DNA from: Firmicutes bacterium UBA3914
GTDB taxonomy: Bacteria > Bacillota > Limnochordia > Darwinibacteriales > Darwinibacteriaceae
Reading direction: 5' to 3'
DNA length: 24,380 bases
Assembly (NCBI GenBank): GCA_002391385.1
Contig: DGEY01000082.1
Coordinates: forward strand, 2,359 to 26,738
A program made the position numbers and the translations under genes. Below the pieces are notes generated by a model. The model saw only the letters and a list, made by a program, of their open reading frames with translations. It was not told the origin of the DNA and did not search any database. This document shows, one piece after another, positions 13,553-20,132 of the stretch. Within the stretch, counting starts at the first letter, position 1. Each line of letters begins with the position of its first letter.

Positions 13553-14598
13553 GCGCGGATCACCTCATCCCAGTATTCTTCCACTTCTTCCAAGCTAAGC
13601 AGCACTTCTTCCACGCTGCCGATCTGGCGGGGCAGGATAAACGAAATCCTGCCTTGTTTGTTCTTCTTATCCTGCTGCAGGGCGCTGAGCACCTCGCCCT
13701 TGTCCAGGTGGCTGAAGCGGTATTCCAGCGGTACCCGCCTCAGGCCAGCTTCAATCTTCACCAAATCCTCCCTGGAGAGCAAACGCAAAAGGTGCGCCAG
13801 GCGGGCTTCCAGCAGCATGCCCAGGAGGACCGCTTCCCCGTGATGGTAGAAGCTAAAGCCCCCCGCCCGTTCCAGGGCGTGGCCGAAGGTGTGGCCGTGA
13901 TTGAGGATGTGCCGCAGGCCCAGATCCCGTTCATCCGCGGCCACGATCTCCGCCTTGATCTCCACGCAGCGCCGGATCACCGGGGCGGCAACTTCCAAAT
14001 CCAGCTGGTAAAAGGCGGAGATGTCCCTGCTCACCTGGGCGAAAAGCTTCCCATCCTGCACCACCCCGTATTTCAACACCTCCCCTAAACCGCCGGTGAT
14101 CTCCCGCTCCGGTAGGGTTTCCAAAACGGAGGGGTCAACGAAAACGGCCCGGGGCTGGTAAAAGGTGCCCACAAGGTTTTTGCCCCAGGCCGTGTTCACA
14201 CCGGTCTTCCCTCCGATGCCGCTATCCACCTGGGCCACCAAGGTGGTGGGGATCTGCACATAGTCGATGCCCCGCCGGTAGATGGAGGCGGCAAAGCCCA
14301 CAAGATCGCCGATCACTCCGCCCCCCAGGGCAATGACTAGGCTGAAGCGATCCAAACCCCTGCGGGCCCAATCATCCACCAGGGCCGCCACCATCTCCAA
14401 GCTCTTACTCTCCTCCCCTGGCCAAAGCTCCAAGACTTGAAAGGGCAGGCGCTCAGCATAAAGGGGCGCCACGTTGGTGTCGCTCACCACCAAAACCTGG
14501 CTGTAAGCGCTGGCGAGCTGCGCCGCTTCCCGCCAGATAGCCGGCCCGAAGCTTACGGTATAGGTCCCGGAAGGAGCCTTAACTACTAGCCTATCCAT
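13549..14598 (-). CDS. aroB: 3-dehydroquinate synthase
   Basis: AroB converts DAHP to 3-dehydroquinate using NAD+ and a divalent metal. Key blocks are ALGGGVIGDLVGFAAS, PTTLVAQVDSGIGGKTGVN, PREITGGLGEVLKYG-like (PEREITGGLGEVLKYG) and the metal-binding HILNHGHTFGHALE. The open frame runs upstream to 14697, but the family start is MDRLVVKAPSGTYTV at ATG 14598-14596. It is preceded by GGTGGAG and gives 349 residues, the usual size. The start overlaps the aroF stop by 8 nt, so translation is coupled. It is the middle gene of the aro operon. Confidence 0.96.
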   Translation of the reverse strand: MDRLVVKAPSGTYTVSFGPAIWREAAQLASAYSQVLVVSDTNVAPLYAERLPFQVLELWPGEESKSLEMVAALVDDWARRGLDRFSLVIALGGGVIGDLVGFAASIYRRGIDYVQIPTTLVAQVDSGIGGKTGVNTAWGKNLVGTFYQPRAVFVDPSVLETLPEREITGGLGEVLKYGVVQDGKLFAQVSRDISAFYQLDLEVAAPVIRRCVEIKAEIVAADERDLGLRHILNHGHTFGHALERAGGFSFYHHGEAVLLGMLLEARLAHLLRLLSREDLVKIEAGLRRVPLEYRFSHLDKGEVLSALQQDKKNKQGRISFILPRQIGSVEEVLLSLEEVEEYWDEVIRA

Positions 14599-15427
14599 TT
14601 GCTCCACCCCGGCTCCGGCCGTCCAAGAATTCCGCCAGGGCATCCAGCTCCGCGGCCAAGGCCCGAAACCTTTCTGGTTTGAGGGACTGGGGTCCATCGG
14701 AGAGGGCTTCCTGGGGATGGGTGTGCACCTCGATCATCACCCCATCCGCCCCCACCGCCAGGGCCGCCTTGGCCAGGGGTTCCACCAGATTCCAGCGCCC
14801 CGTGCCGTGGCTGGGATCCACGATCACCGGCAGGTGGGTGAGCTGCTTGAGGATAGGCACGGCACTCAAATCCAGGGTATTGCGGGTCAGGGAGCCGCTG
14901 AAGGTCCTGATCCCCCGCTCGCAGAGGACCACCTGGGGGTTGCCGGCGGCTAAGATGTACTCCGCGGCAAGGAGCAGTTCCTCGATGGTGGCGGCCAGGC
15001 CCCGCTTGAGCAGGACCGGCTTTTTCTGGGCGCCCACCTTCTTTAGGAGGGCGTAGTTTTGCATGTTGCGCGCGCCGATCTGGAGCATGTCCACCTGCTC
15101 CGCCACCCGCTCCACTTCTTCCTCGGACAAAACCTCCGTAACAACCGGCAGGCCGAAGGCTCGTCCCGCCTGGACCAAAAGGCGCAGGCCCTCCTCCCCC
15201 AAGCCCTGGAAGCTGTAGGGGGAGGTGCGGGGCTTAAAGGCTCCGCCCCGGAGGATATGGGCGCGGCCTTGAATGAGCCGGGCGATCTCCATGATCTGCC
15301 CCTCATCCTCCACCGAGCAGGGTCCGGCGATGTAGGCGCGGTGCCCTCCACCAATCCGCACTTCCCCCACGGTGACTACTGTATCCTCTGGCTTGTACTC
15401 CCTGCTGACCAAATGCATCCCTTCCAC
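14591..15427 (-). CDS. aroF: 3-deoxy-7-phosphoheptulonate (DAHP) synthase, short type I-beta
   Basis: This enzyme condenses phosphoenolpyruvate and erythrose 4-phosphate, the first step of the shikimate pathway. It has 278 residues with AGPCSVE (34-40), RGGAFKPRTSPYSFQG (60-75), MLQIGARNMQN, KPVLLKRG and VDPSHGTG. The N-terminus is only about 28 residues before the barrel. It therefore lacks both the ferredoxin-like/ACT regulatory domain of Thermotoga-type enzymes and the chorismate mutase domain of Bacillus-type enzymes, so direct feedback inhibition is unlikely. The start is GTG 15427, with AAGGAGG 7 nt upstream; ATG 15418 is too far from that site. It is the first gene of aroF-aroB-aroQ, with its own promoter. 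Confidence 0.95.
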   Translation of the reverse strand: MEGMHLVSREYKPEDTVVTVGEVRIGGGHRAYIAGPCSVEDEGQIMEIARLIQGRAHILRGGAFKPRTSPYSFQGLGEEGLRLLVQAGRAFGLPVVTEVLSEEEVERVAEQVDMLQIGARNMQNYALLKKVGAQKKPVLLKRGLAATIEELLLAAEYILAAGNPQVVLCERGIRTFSGSLTRNTLDLSAVPILKQLTHLPVIVDPSHGTGRWNLVEPLAKAALAVGADGVMIEVHTHPQEALSDGPQSLKPERFRALAAELDALAEFLDGRSRGGANG

Positions 15428-15451
15428 GGAGAAGCCTCCTTTTCCAGCTCC

Positions 15452-15480
15452 ATTCTACCGAAGGGCTGTTTGTCCGTCAA
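15452..15480 (-). promoter_or_regulatory. Sigma-A promoter of the aro operon
   Basis: On the minus strand TTGACG (15480-15475) is separated by exactly 17 nt from TAGAAT (15457-15452), a near-consensus promoter. Transcription would start near 15445, giving a leader of only about 18 nt that consists mainly of the aroF ribosome binding site. There is therefore no room for a T-box or attenuator. Confidence 0.8.
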
Positions 15481-15486
15481 TGCAGC

Positions 15487-15528
15487 AAAAGGGGCCGCCC
15501 CCCAGGGCAATACCTGGAGGAGCGACCC
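15487..15528 (-). terminator. Intrinsic terminator of the pnt operon
   Basis: On the minus strand a GC-rich hairpin (arms 15528-15513 and 15506-15491, some G-T pairs and a bulge) is followed by TTTT (15490-15487). It starts about 32 nt after the pntB stop and ends just before the aro promoter, separating the two operons. Confidence 0.7.
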
Positions 15529-15559
15529 TCTTCTTGTTTCTTGCTTCCTGCCTATTGAA

Positions 15560-17503
15560 TCAGCTCGCCAGGCGCAGAGCCTGCAGGAGGGCCTGGAGGG
15601 TGACCGCGGCATCGCCGGGTACGAAGATGCAGTGCTCCATGTCGTAGAGGGTGTTTTCCACCCCGGCATAGCCCGGTGAGCGGTCCAGGTTGTAGACGAT
15701 CACGTGGCGGGCTTCGGCCACGTTCAACACCGGCATGCCGTAGATGGGCGTGCCTTCATGGGTGTTGGCCGCGGGGTTAATCACATCGTTGGCCCCAACC
15801 ACAACCACCACATCCACCTCTTTGAACTGGTCGTTGATCTGGTCCATCTCCAGAAGCAGCTCGTAGGGGATATCCACCTCCGCCATGAGCACGTTCATGT
15901 GACCGGGCATGCGCCCCGCCACGGGATGCACGGCGATCTCCACCCGCTTGCCGTAGCTCTGCAGCAGGTCCACCAGCCCTTTTACGTGTCCCTGGGCCTG
16001 GGCCACGGCCATGCCGTAACCGGGCACAATCACCACCCGCTGGGCCGCCCGGAGCAGGGCCCCAGGATCCTGCGTCGGTGCCTCTTGTTCCGGCAGGGGG
16101 ATCACTTCCGCCAGTTCACCTTTGGCGGCCTCCAAAAGCTTGGCTAAGCTGTCCTTGGCATCGCCCAAAAGCAGGTGGACCTTTTCCATTTGGTAAAGGG
16201 AATTGTCCACACCGGCGTAGCCCGGTTTGGTATCGTAGTTGCACACCAGGACGTGCTGGGCCAGATCCGCCCGGATGATGGGCATGCCGTAGATGGGCGT
16301 GCCGGGAAGCTCCATGGCCGCGGGGTTGACCACATCGTTGGCCCCCACGATCACCGCGAGATCCGCTTCTGCCAAAAAGGCGTTGATCTCCTCCAGCTCA
16401 CAGAGCTTGTCATAGGGGACATCCACTTCCGCCAGGAGCACGTTCATATGCCCGGGCATGCGCCCCGCCACGGGGTGGATGCCGTAGCGCACCTCTTTCC
16501 CCTGGCTCTCCAAAAGCTCGCCCAGCTGCTTCACCTGGAGCTGAGCCTGGGCCAGGGCCATACCGTAACCGGGGATGATGGCCACTTTTTTGGCATCCCG
16601 CAGTGCCGCCTGCCAGCTAGGTCCCTGGGGCGGCATGGGCTCCGGCTCGGCCGGGGCCACTTCTTTGGCTTGCTGTTCAGAGACCTTTGCCGGAGTTACG
16701 GTGGTTTTGCCCAAGAGGATATCCAACAGGCTCCGGTTCATGGCCCGGCACATGATCTGGGTGAGGATCAGGCCCGATGCCCCCACGATGGAACCCACCA
16801 CAACCAGGAGGGCGCCGTTGGGCAGGGCAAAGCCCGCCACAGAGCCGGCCACGCCGGAAAAGGAGTTAAGAAGGGAAATGGTGATGGGCATGTCCGCGCC
16901 GCCCACCCTGATGGTGAACACATAGCCGAACAGATGGGAAAGGATGACCAAAAGCAGCACAGGCCAGGCCGGGGCCCCCACCTGGAAGGTGAGGCCCAAG
17001 GTGGCCAAGACCATCACCACGCCGCTCCACCAGAGGTAAGCGTTGTGGCCCTTAAGGTGCACCGGGCGCTGGTTGATCACGCCGTGGAGCTTGGCGGCGG
17101 CCACGAGACTGCCGCTGAAGGTTACACCCCCCACCACCATGGCCAGTCCAGAGGTGAAGAGGGTGAAGCTCCCGAGCCCTCCCCCTAGGGCGGTGAGGGC
17201 CGCCACGATGCAGGAAGCCGCACCGCCGAAGCCGTTGAAGAGGGCCACCATCTGGGGCATCTGGATCATCTTCACGGCCAGGGCCAGCCACAGACCCAGG
17301 GCAGAACCCACCAAAAGGCCAGCCCAGATCAGGCCCACGGAAAGCACCTGGGCTTCCAGCAGGGTCATGATGATGGCACCGGCCATGCCCACGGAACCGA
17401 TGAGGTTCCCCTTCACCGCCGTCTTGGGCGAGTTCATCAGGCGGATGCCGTAAATGAAAAGGGCAATACAGACCACTTGCATGAGCAGGTATGGGCTGAG
17501 CAT
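15560..17503 (-). CDS. pntB: Proton-translocating NAD(P) transhydrogenase beta subunit with two tandem dIII domains
   Basis: PntB forms the proton channel (dII) and the NADP(H)-binding domain (dIII) that exchanges hydride with the alpha subunit. Usual length is about 460 residues; this one has 647. Residues 1-262 are the membrane domain with conserved D204 (GGADMP) and N213 (LLNSFSG); the channel His of E. coli is N90 here. A Pro/Glu-rich linker follows (about 266-298). Two complete dIII copies come next, about 305-457 and 488-645. Each has GYGMAxAQAQ, HPVAGRMPGHMNVL, GANDVxNPAA, GTPIYGMP and PGYAGV, and the period is 183 residues. About 90 of 150 aligned positions are identical by hand count. 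The Lys-Arg-Ser run of E. coli dIII is replaced by Asn-x-Asp in both copies. The ATG abuts the pntAB stop. There is no frameshift; it is a single open frame. Confidence 0.95.
   Translation of the reverse strand: MLSPYLLMQVVCIALFIYGIRLMNSPKTAVKGNLIGSVGMAGAIIMTLLEAQVLSVGLIWAGLLVGSALGLWLALAVKMIQMPQMVALFNGFGGAASCIVAALTALGGGLGSFTLFTSGLAMVVGGVTFSGSLVAAAKLHGVINQRPVHLKGHNAYLWWSGVVMVLATLGLTFQVGAPAWPVLLLVILSHLFGYVFTIRVGGADMPITISLLNSFSGVAGSVAGFALPNGALLVVVGSIVGASGLILTQIMCRAMNRSLLDILLGKTTVTPAKVSEQQAKEVAPAEPEPMPPQGPSWQAALRDAKKVAIIPGYGMALAQAQLQVKQLGELLESQGKEVRYGIHPVAGRMPGHMNVLLAEVDVPYDKLCELEEINAFLAEADLAVIVGANDVVNPAAMELPGTPIYGMPIIRADLAQHVLVCNYDTKPGYAGVDNSLYQMEKVHLLLGDAKDSLAKLLEAAKGELAEVIPLPEQEAPTQDPGALLRAAQRVVIVPGYGMAVAQAQGHVKGLVDLLQSYGKRVEIAVHPVAGRMPGHMNVLMAEVDIPYELLLEMDQINDQFKEVDVVVVVGANDVINPAANTHEGTPIYGMPVLNVAEARHVIVYNLDRSPGYAGVENTLYDMEHCIFVPGDAAVTLQALLQALRLAS
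15732..16303 (-). repeat. Direct DNA repeats within the duplicated dIII region of pntB
   Basis: A 23-nt word at 15732-15754 recurs exactly at 16281-16303. Outside this span's right end, another 23-nt word at 15903-15925 recurs at 16452-16474. Both pairs have an offset of 549 nt, equal to 183 codons. They encode the conserved GTPIYGMP and HPVAGRMPGH blocks, so identity reflects protein constraint plus common ancestry of the two domains. Confidence 0.85.
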
Positions 17504-17794
17504 TTAGGCATTCCTCCCCCGCTCGCTTTTGAACATGCGCAGCATGCGGTCGGTGACCACAAAGCCGCCCACCACGTTGATCATGGCCAGGACAATGGCG
17601 ATAAAGCCCGCGAGTTTACTGCCGGTGGCCACGGCCAGACCGGTGGCTGTAATTGCCCCCACCACGGTGATCCCGGAAAGGGCATTCATGCCCGACATGA
17701 GGGGCGTGTGGAGCAGGCTGGGTACCTCGCTGATCAGCTTGTAACCGAGGACGGCCGCCCCCACAAACGCCAGAACCAGAACAACTTCACGCAT
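17504..17794 (-). CDS. pntAB: Transhydrogenase alpha subunit, membrane part (PntAB type)
   Basis: This 96-residue membrane protein has three predicted helices. The stretch LHTPLMSGMNALSGITVVGAI is diagnostic of the small membrane half of the transhydrogenase alpha subunit. In split systems such as Rhodospirillum rubrum it joins PntB to form the proton path. The ATG at 17794 directly abuts the pntAA stop, and its own stop directly abuts the pntB start, so the three genes are read as a tight operon. Confidence 0.95.
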   Translation of the reverse strand: MREVVLVLAFVGAAVLGYKLISEVPSLLHTPLMSGMNALSGITVVGAITATGLAVATGSKLAGFIAIVLAMINVVGGFVVTDRMLRMFKSERGRNA

Positions 17795-18979
17795 CTAGAT
17801 TTCTCCCCTTGCTCGCATCGATTCTAAGGTACCTTCATGGACAATCTTCCCGTCTTGAGTGACCAAGGTGGCCCGGATGATCTCATCGTCCAGGTTCAAA
17901 TTGACTCGGCCTTCAGCCACCAGGTTGTCCACGAAATTGAACACGTTTTTGGAGAACATCGCGGTGGAGCTGGTGGGCATGGTGCCGGGGATGTTCTTGG
18001 TACCGTCGATGGTCACACCTTGATGCTCCTTGATCACGCCGCCTTCCGAGAGCTCGCAGTTGCCCCCCTGGTCAATGGAGATGTCCACGATGACCGAACC
18101 GGGCTGCATGGACTCCACCATTTCCTTGGTGATCAAAATGGGGGCCTCTTTGCCCGGCACCAGAGCCGAGGTGATCACGATATCGGACCCGGCCACCACA
18201 GGCTTAAGGGCTTCCCGCTCCTTTTCCAGCCATTCGGGTTCTAAATGCTTGGCGTAGCCGCCTTCCCCCACCGCCAGCTCGTCGGGGATGCCCAGCTCCA
18301 CAAGGCGGGCCCCCAGGCTCTTGGCCTGCTCCCGGGCATCGGGGCGGATATCCGCGGCGTAGACCACTGCGCCTAGGCGCTTAGCGGTGGCGATGGCCTG
18401 CAGACCTGCCACACCTGTGCCGATCACCAAGACCTGCGCGGGCTGGATCATGCCCACCGCGGTGCCCATGAGGGGCAGGAACTTGGGAATCCGGCTGGCG
18501 GCCATGAGTACGGCCTTGTAGCCGGCCACGGTGCTCATGGAAGTGAGGGCGTCCATGCTCTGGGCCCGGGAAATCCTGGGAATGGAATCCAGGGTGAGGG
18601 CCACCACGCCCCGCTCCGCCAGGGCCTTAACCATATTATGATTGGCAGGAGAAGCAGGATGCAGGAAAGTGATGAGTACCTGCCCCGGGCGGAGAAGCTT
18701 TGTTTCATGCACGCCCAGCCCCTCGTGGAACTGGGGCTCCTTGACCTTAATGATCAGGTCTGCCTGTTCGTATACTTCACGCACATCGGCTAAAACGGTG
18801 GCACCCGCGGCGCGGTAGGCGTCGTCGGTGAAAAAAGCGCCGAGACCGGCCCCCGCCTCCACCAGGACCTTCGCTCCACCTTTCACAAACTGAGACACTG
18901 TTTCGGGGGTTGCCGAAACGCGCCGTTCACCGGCTAAAATCTCTTTGGGAACCCCAATCGTTAGACCTTGGTATTTCAT
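17795..18979 (-). CDS. pntAA: Transhydrogenase alpha subunit, NAD(H)-binding part (PntAA type)
   Basis: This soluble dI domain of the proton-translocating transhydrogenase binds NAD(H) and passes hydride to dIII. The 394 residues carry VPKEILAGERRVSATPE, the mobile-loop region SRAQSMDALTSMSTVAGYKAV, the NAD fold VLVIGTGVAGLQAIATAKRLGA followed by AADIRPDAREQAKSLGA, and PGSVIVDISIDQGGNCE. It is related to alanine dehydrogenase, but the pnt neighbours settle the call. ATG 18979 follows GGAGG. It is the first gene of the operon, with a promoter and a Rex-like site about 70-100 nt upstream. Confidence 0.96.
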   Translation of the reverse strand: MKYQGLTIGVPKEILAGERRVSATPETVSQFVKGGAKVLVEAGAGLGAFFTDDAYRAAGATVLADVREVYEQADLIIKVKEPQFHEGLGVHETKLLRPGQVLITFLHPASPANHNMVKALAERGVVALTLDSIPRISRAQSMDALTSMSTVAGYKAVLMAASRIPKFLPLMGTAVGMIQPAQVLVIGTGVAGLQAIATAKRLGAVVYAADIRPDAREQAKSLGARLVELGIPDELAVGEGGYAKHLEPEWLEKEREALKPVVAGSDIVITSALVPGKEAPILITKEMVESMQPGSVIVDISIDQGGNCELSEGGVIKEHQGVTIDGTKNIPGTMPTSSTAMFSKNVFNFVDNLVAEGRVNLNLDDEIIRATLVTQDGKIVHEGTLESMRARGEI

Positions 18980-19047
18980 TCCCCATCCTCCATCTATCGT
19001 TTTTATACCACTAGTGTTCGCAAAGGGGTACGAAATTCCTTGTCGAT

Positions 19048-19065
19048 TTCTTGATAATTTAACAA
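19048..19065. promoter_or_regulatory. Rex-box-like site overlapping the pnt promoter
   Basis: Read on the minus strand, TTGTTAAATTATCAAGAA matches the clostridial Rex pattern TTGTTAA-N4-TTAACAA in 7 of 7 positions of the first half and 5 of 7 of the second. It covers the predicted -10. Rex senses the NADH/NAD+ ratio, a sensible input for a transhydrogenase. The region is AT-rich, so chance cannot be excluded. Confidence 0.4.
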
Positions 19066-19079
19066 CAAGCTAATGTCAA
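19051..19079 (-). promoter_or_regulatory. Probable promoter of the pnt operon
   Basis: A consensus TTGACA (19079-19074) is followed after 17 nt by TATCAA (19056-19051) on the minus strand. The -35 overlaps the T-run after the upstream ddh terminator. The 5' leader would be about 65 nt; no structured leader was seen. Confidence 0.6.
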
Positions 19080-19086
19080 AAAAATC

Positions 19087-19126
19087 ACAAAAATCCCGGA
19101 ACGTGTTTCCGCAACGACGTTCCGGG
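19087..19126 (-). terminator. Intrinsic terminator after ddh
   Basis: On the minus strand a perfect 10-bp stem CCCGGAACGT/ACGTTCCGGG (arms 19126-19117 and 19104-19095) with a 12-nt loop is followed by ATTTTT. It lies 22 nt after the ddh stop and separates ddh from the pnt promoter. Confidence 0.9.
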
Positions 19127-19148
19127 GCCCTTCTGCCTTTCGTGGTTT

Positions 19149-20045
19149 CTAGACCAGACGCATGACTAATTCATCAAGATCGTCGGAAAAACAATCAATT
19201 AGCGGAATCTCCAAAAGCGTATAGGCCCCCGGCTGCCGCCGGAAGCTGGCCCGGGCCGCTGCAGTCATAATCTGGGCGGTCAGAGCTGGGTTGTTGATCC
19301 GCATCTCCCACTTGAACTGCTGGTTTGCCGTGCGTCCACTGGTGCCCACCCGCTCCATGAGCACCCCGTGGCCCACATCCTGGAGATCCTTTATGCAAGA
19401 AACTTGATACACAAATGTTTCGTCTTTGTTAAAATAGGGGTCTGCCAGGATGTTTGCTTCCACTGTCTGGAAATCTGCCCCCGGCTCCAGCTCCACGTAA
19501 ACCTGGCGCCGATGCCGGCCTGCACCTGCGGGAATGGTCATGGACAGGGCATCCTTCACACCGGGCACCGCCTTGGCCGCCACGGAATGCCCCATGGACA
19601 TCCCTGGTCCGAAATTCGTGAAGGTGATGCCCTTGGGGGCCATGAGCTCCAGGAGCGCCCGCACCACCGAATCGGTGCCGGGATCCCAACCGGCCGCGAT
19701 CACCGCCACCGCCCCGTGTTCCTTGGCGGTGATGTCGATTTCTTTGCGGTAGCGCAGCAAGTCCTCCCCGTGGATGTCAAAACTGTCCACGGTGTTGATG
19801 CCCAGCTCCAGGACCTCCCGGGCTTTGTCCGGAACCGTGCGGCTGGGCACGCAAAGGAGCGCCGCATCTACCCTCCCCAGCTTCTGGATGTCATCCACCA
19901 CCTGGACTTCCCGCAGTTCCGGGGGAAGGGCCCCTGCCACCTGGCGGCGGACCACACCGGCCAGCTCCAAATCGGGGGCAGCCTCCACCGCCTGCACCGC
20001 GTACCTCCCGATATTCCCATAACCAACCACAGCAACTCGCTTCAT
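19149..20045 (-). CDS. ddh: meso-Diaminopimelate dehydrogenase
   Basis: Ddh makes meso-diaminopimelate from tetrahydrodipicolinate, ammonia and NADPH in one step, feeding lysine and peptidoglycan synthesis. The 298 residues show the Rossmann loop VVGYGNIGRYA (6-16), VVRRQ (31-35) with arginines suited to NADPH, DSFDIHGE (87-94), GWDPGTDSVVRALLE (119-133) and TNFGPGMSMGHSVAAKA (143-159), all typical of the family. ATG 20045 follows AAAGGAGAGGGAACG. A terminator hairpin of the preceding operon ends only about 35 nt before the start, leaving little space for a separate promoter. ddh is followed by its own terminator, so it is probably monocistronic or expressed by read-through. Confidence 0.94.
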   Translation of the reverse strand: MKRVAVVGYGNIGRYAVQAVEAAPDLELAGVVRRQVAGALPPELREVQVVDDIQKLGRVDAALLCVPSRTVPDKAREVLELGINTVDSFDIHGEDLLRYRKEIDITAKEHGAVAVIAAGWDPGTDSVVRALLELMAPKGITFTNFGPGMSMGHSVAAKAVPGVKDALSMTIPAGAGRHRRQVYVELEPGADFQTVEANILADPYFNKDETFVYQVSCIKDLQDVGHGVLMERVGTSGRTANQQFKWEMRINNPALTAQIMTAAARASFRRQPGAYTLLEIPLIDCFSDDLDELVMRLV

Positions 20046-20080
20046 CGTTCCCTCTCCTTTAGCGCAAAACCTTCGATCAG

Positions 20081-20113
20081 AAAAAAGGCGGCAAAGCAGC
20101 GGAGTGCCGCCTT
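20081..20113 (-). terminator. Intrinsic terminator between the CapD-type gene and ddh
   Basis: On the minus strand AAGGCGGCA/TGCCGCCTT forms a perfect 9-bp stem (arms 20113-20105 and 20093-20085) with an 11-nt loop and a T6 run (20086-20081). It lies 19 nt after the stop of the dehydratase gene and 35 nt before the ddh start. Confidence 0.92.
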
Positions 20114-20132
20114 CTCCATGGCTAATTCTCCC

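Noticed and set aside
15481..15560. Hairpin before aroF considered as a T-box or attenuator leader
   Set aside because: A near-consensus promoter lies downstream of the hairpin, so the structure is not in the aro transcript. It fits better as the pnt terminator.
16175..17188. A 337-codon plus-strand frame opposite pntB, rich in His and Gly
   Set aside because: It mirrors conserved PntB codons and its apparent repeats are the reverse complement of the dIII duplication; no start signal is seen.
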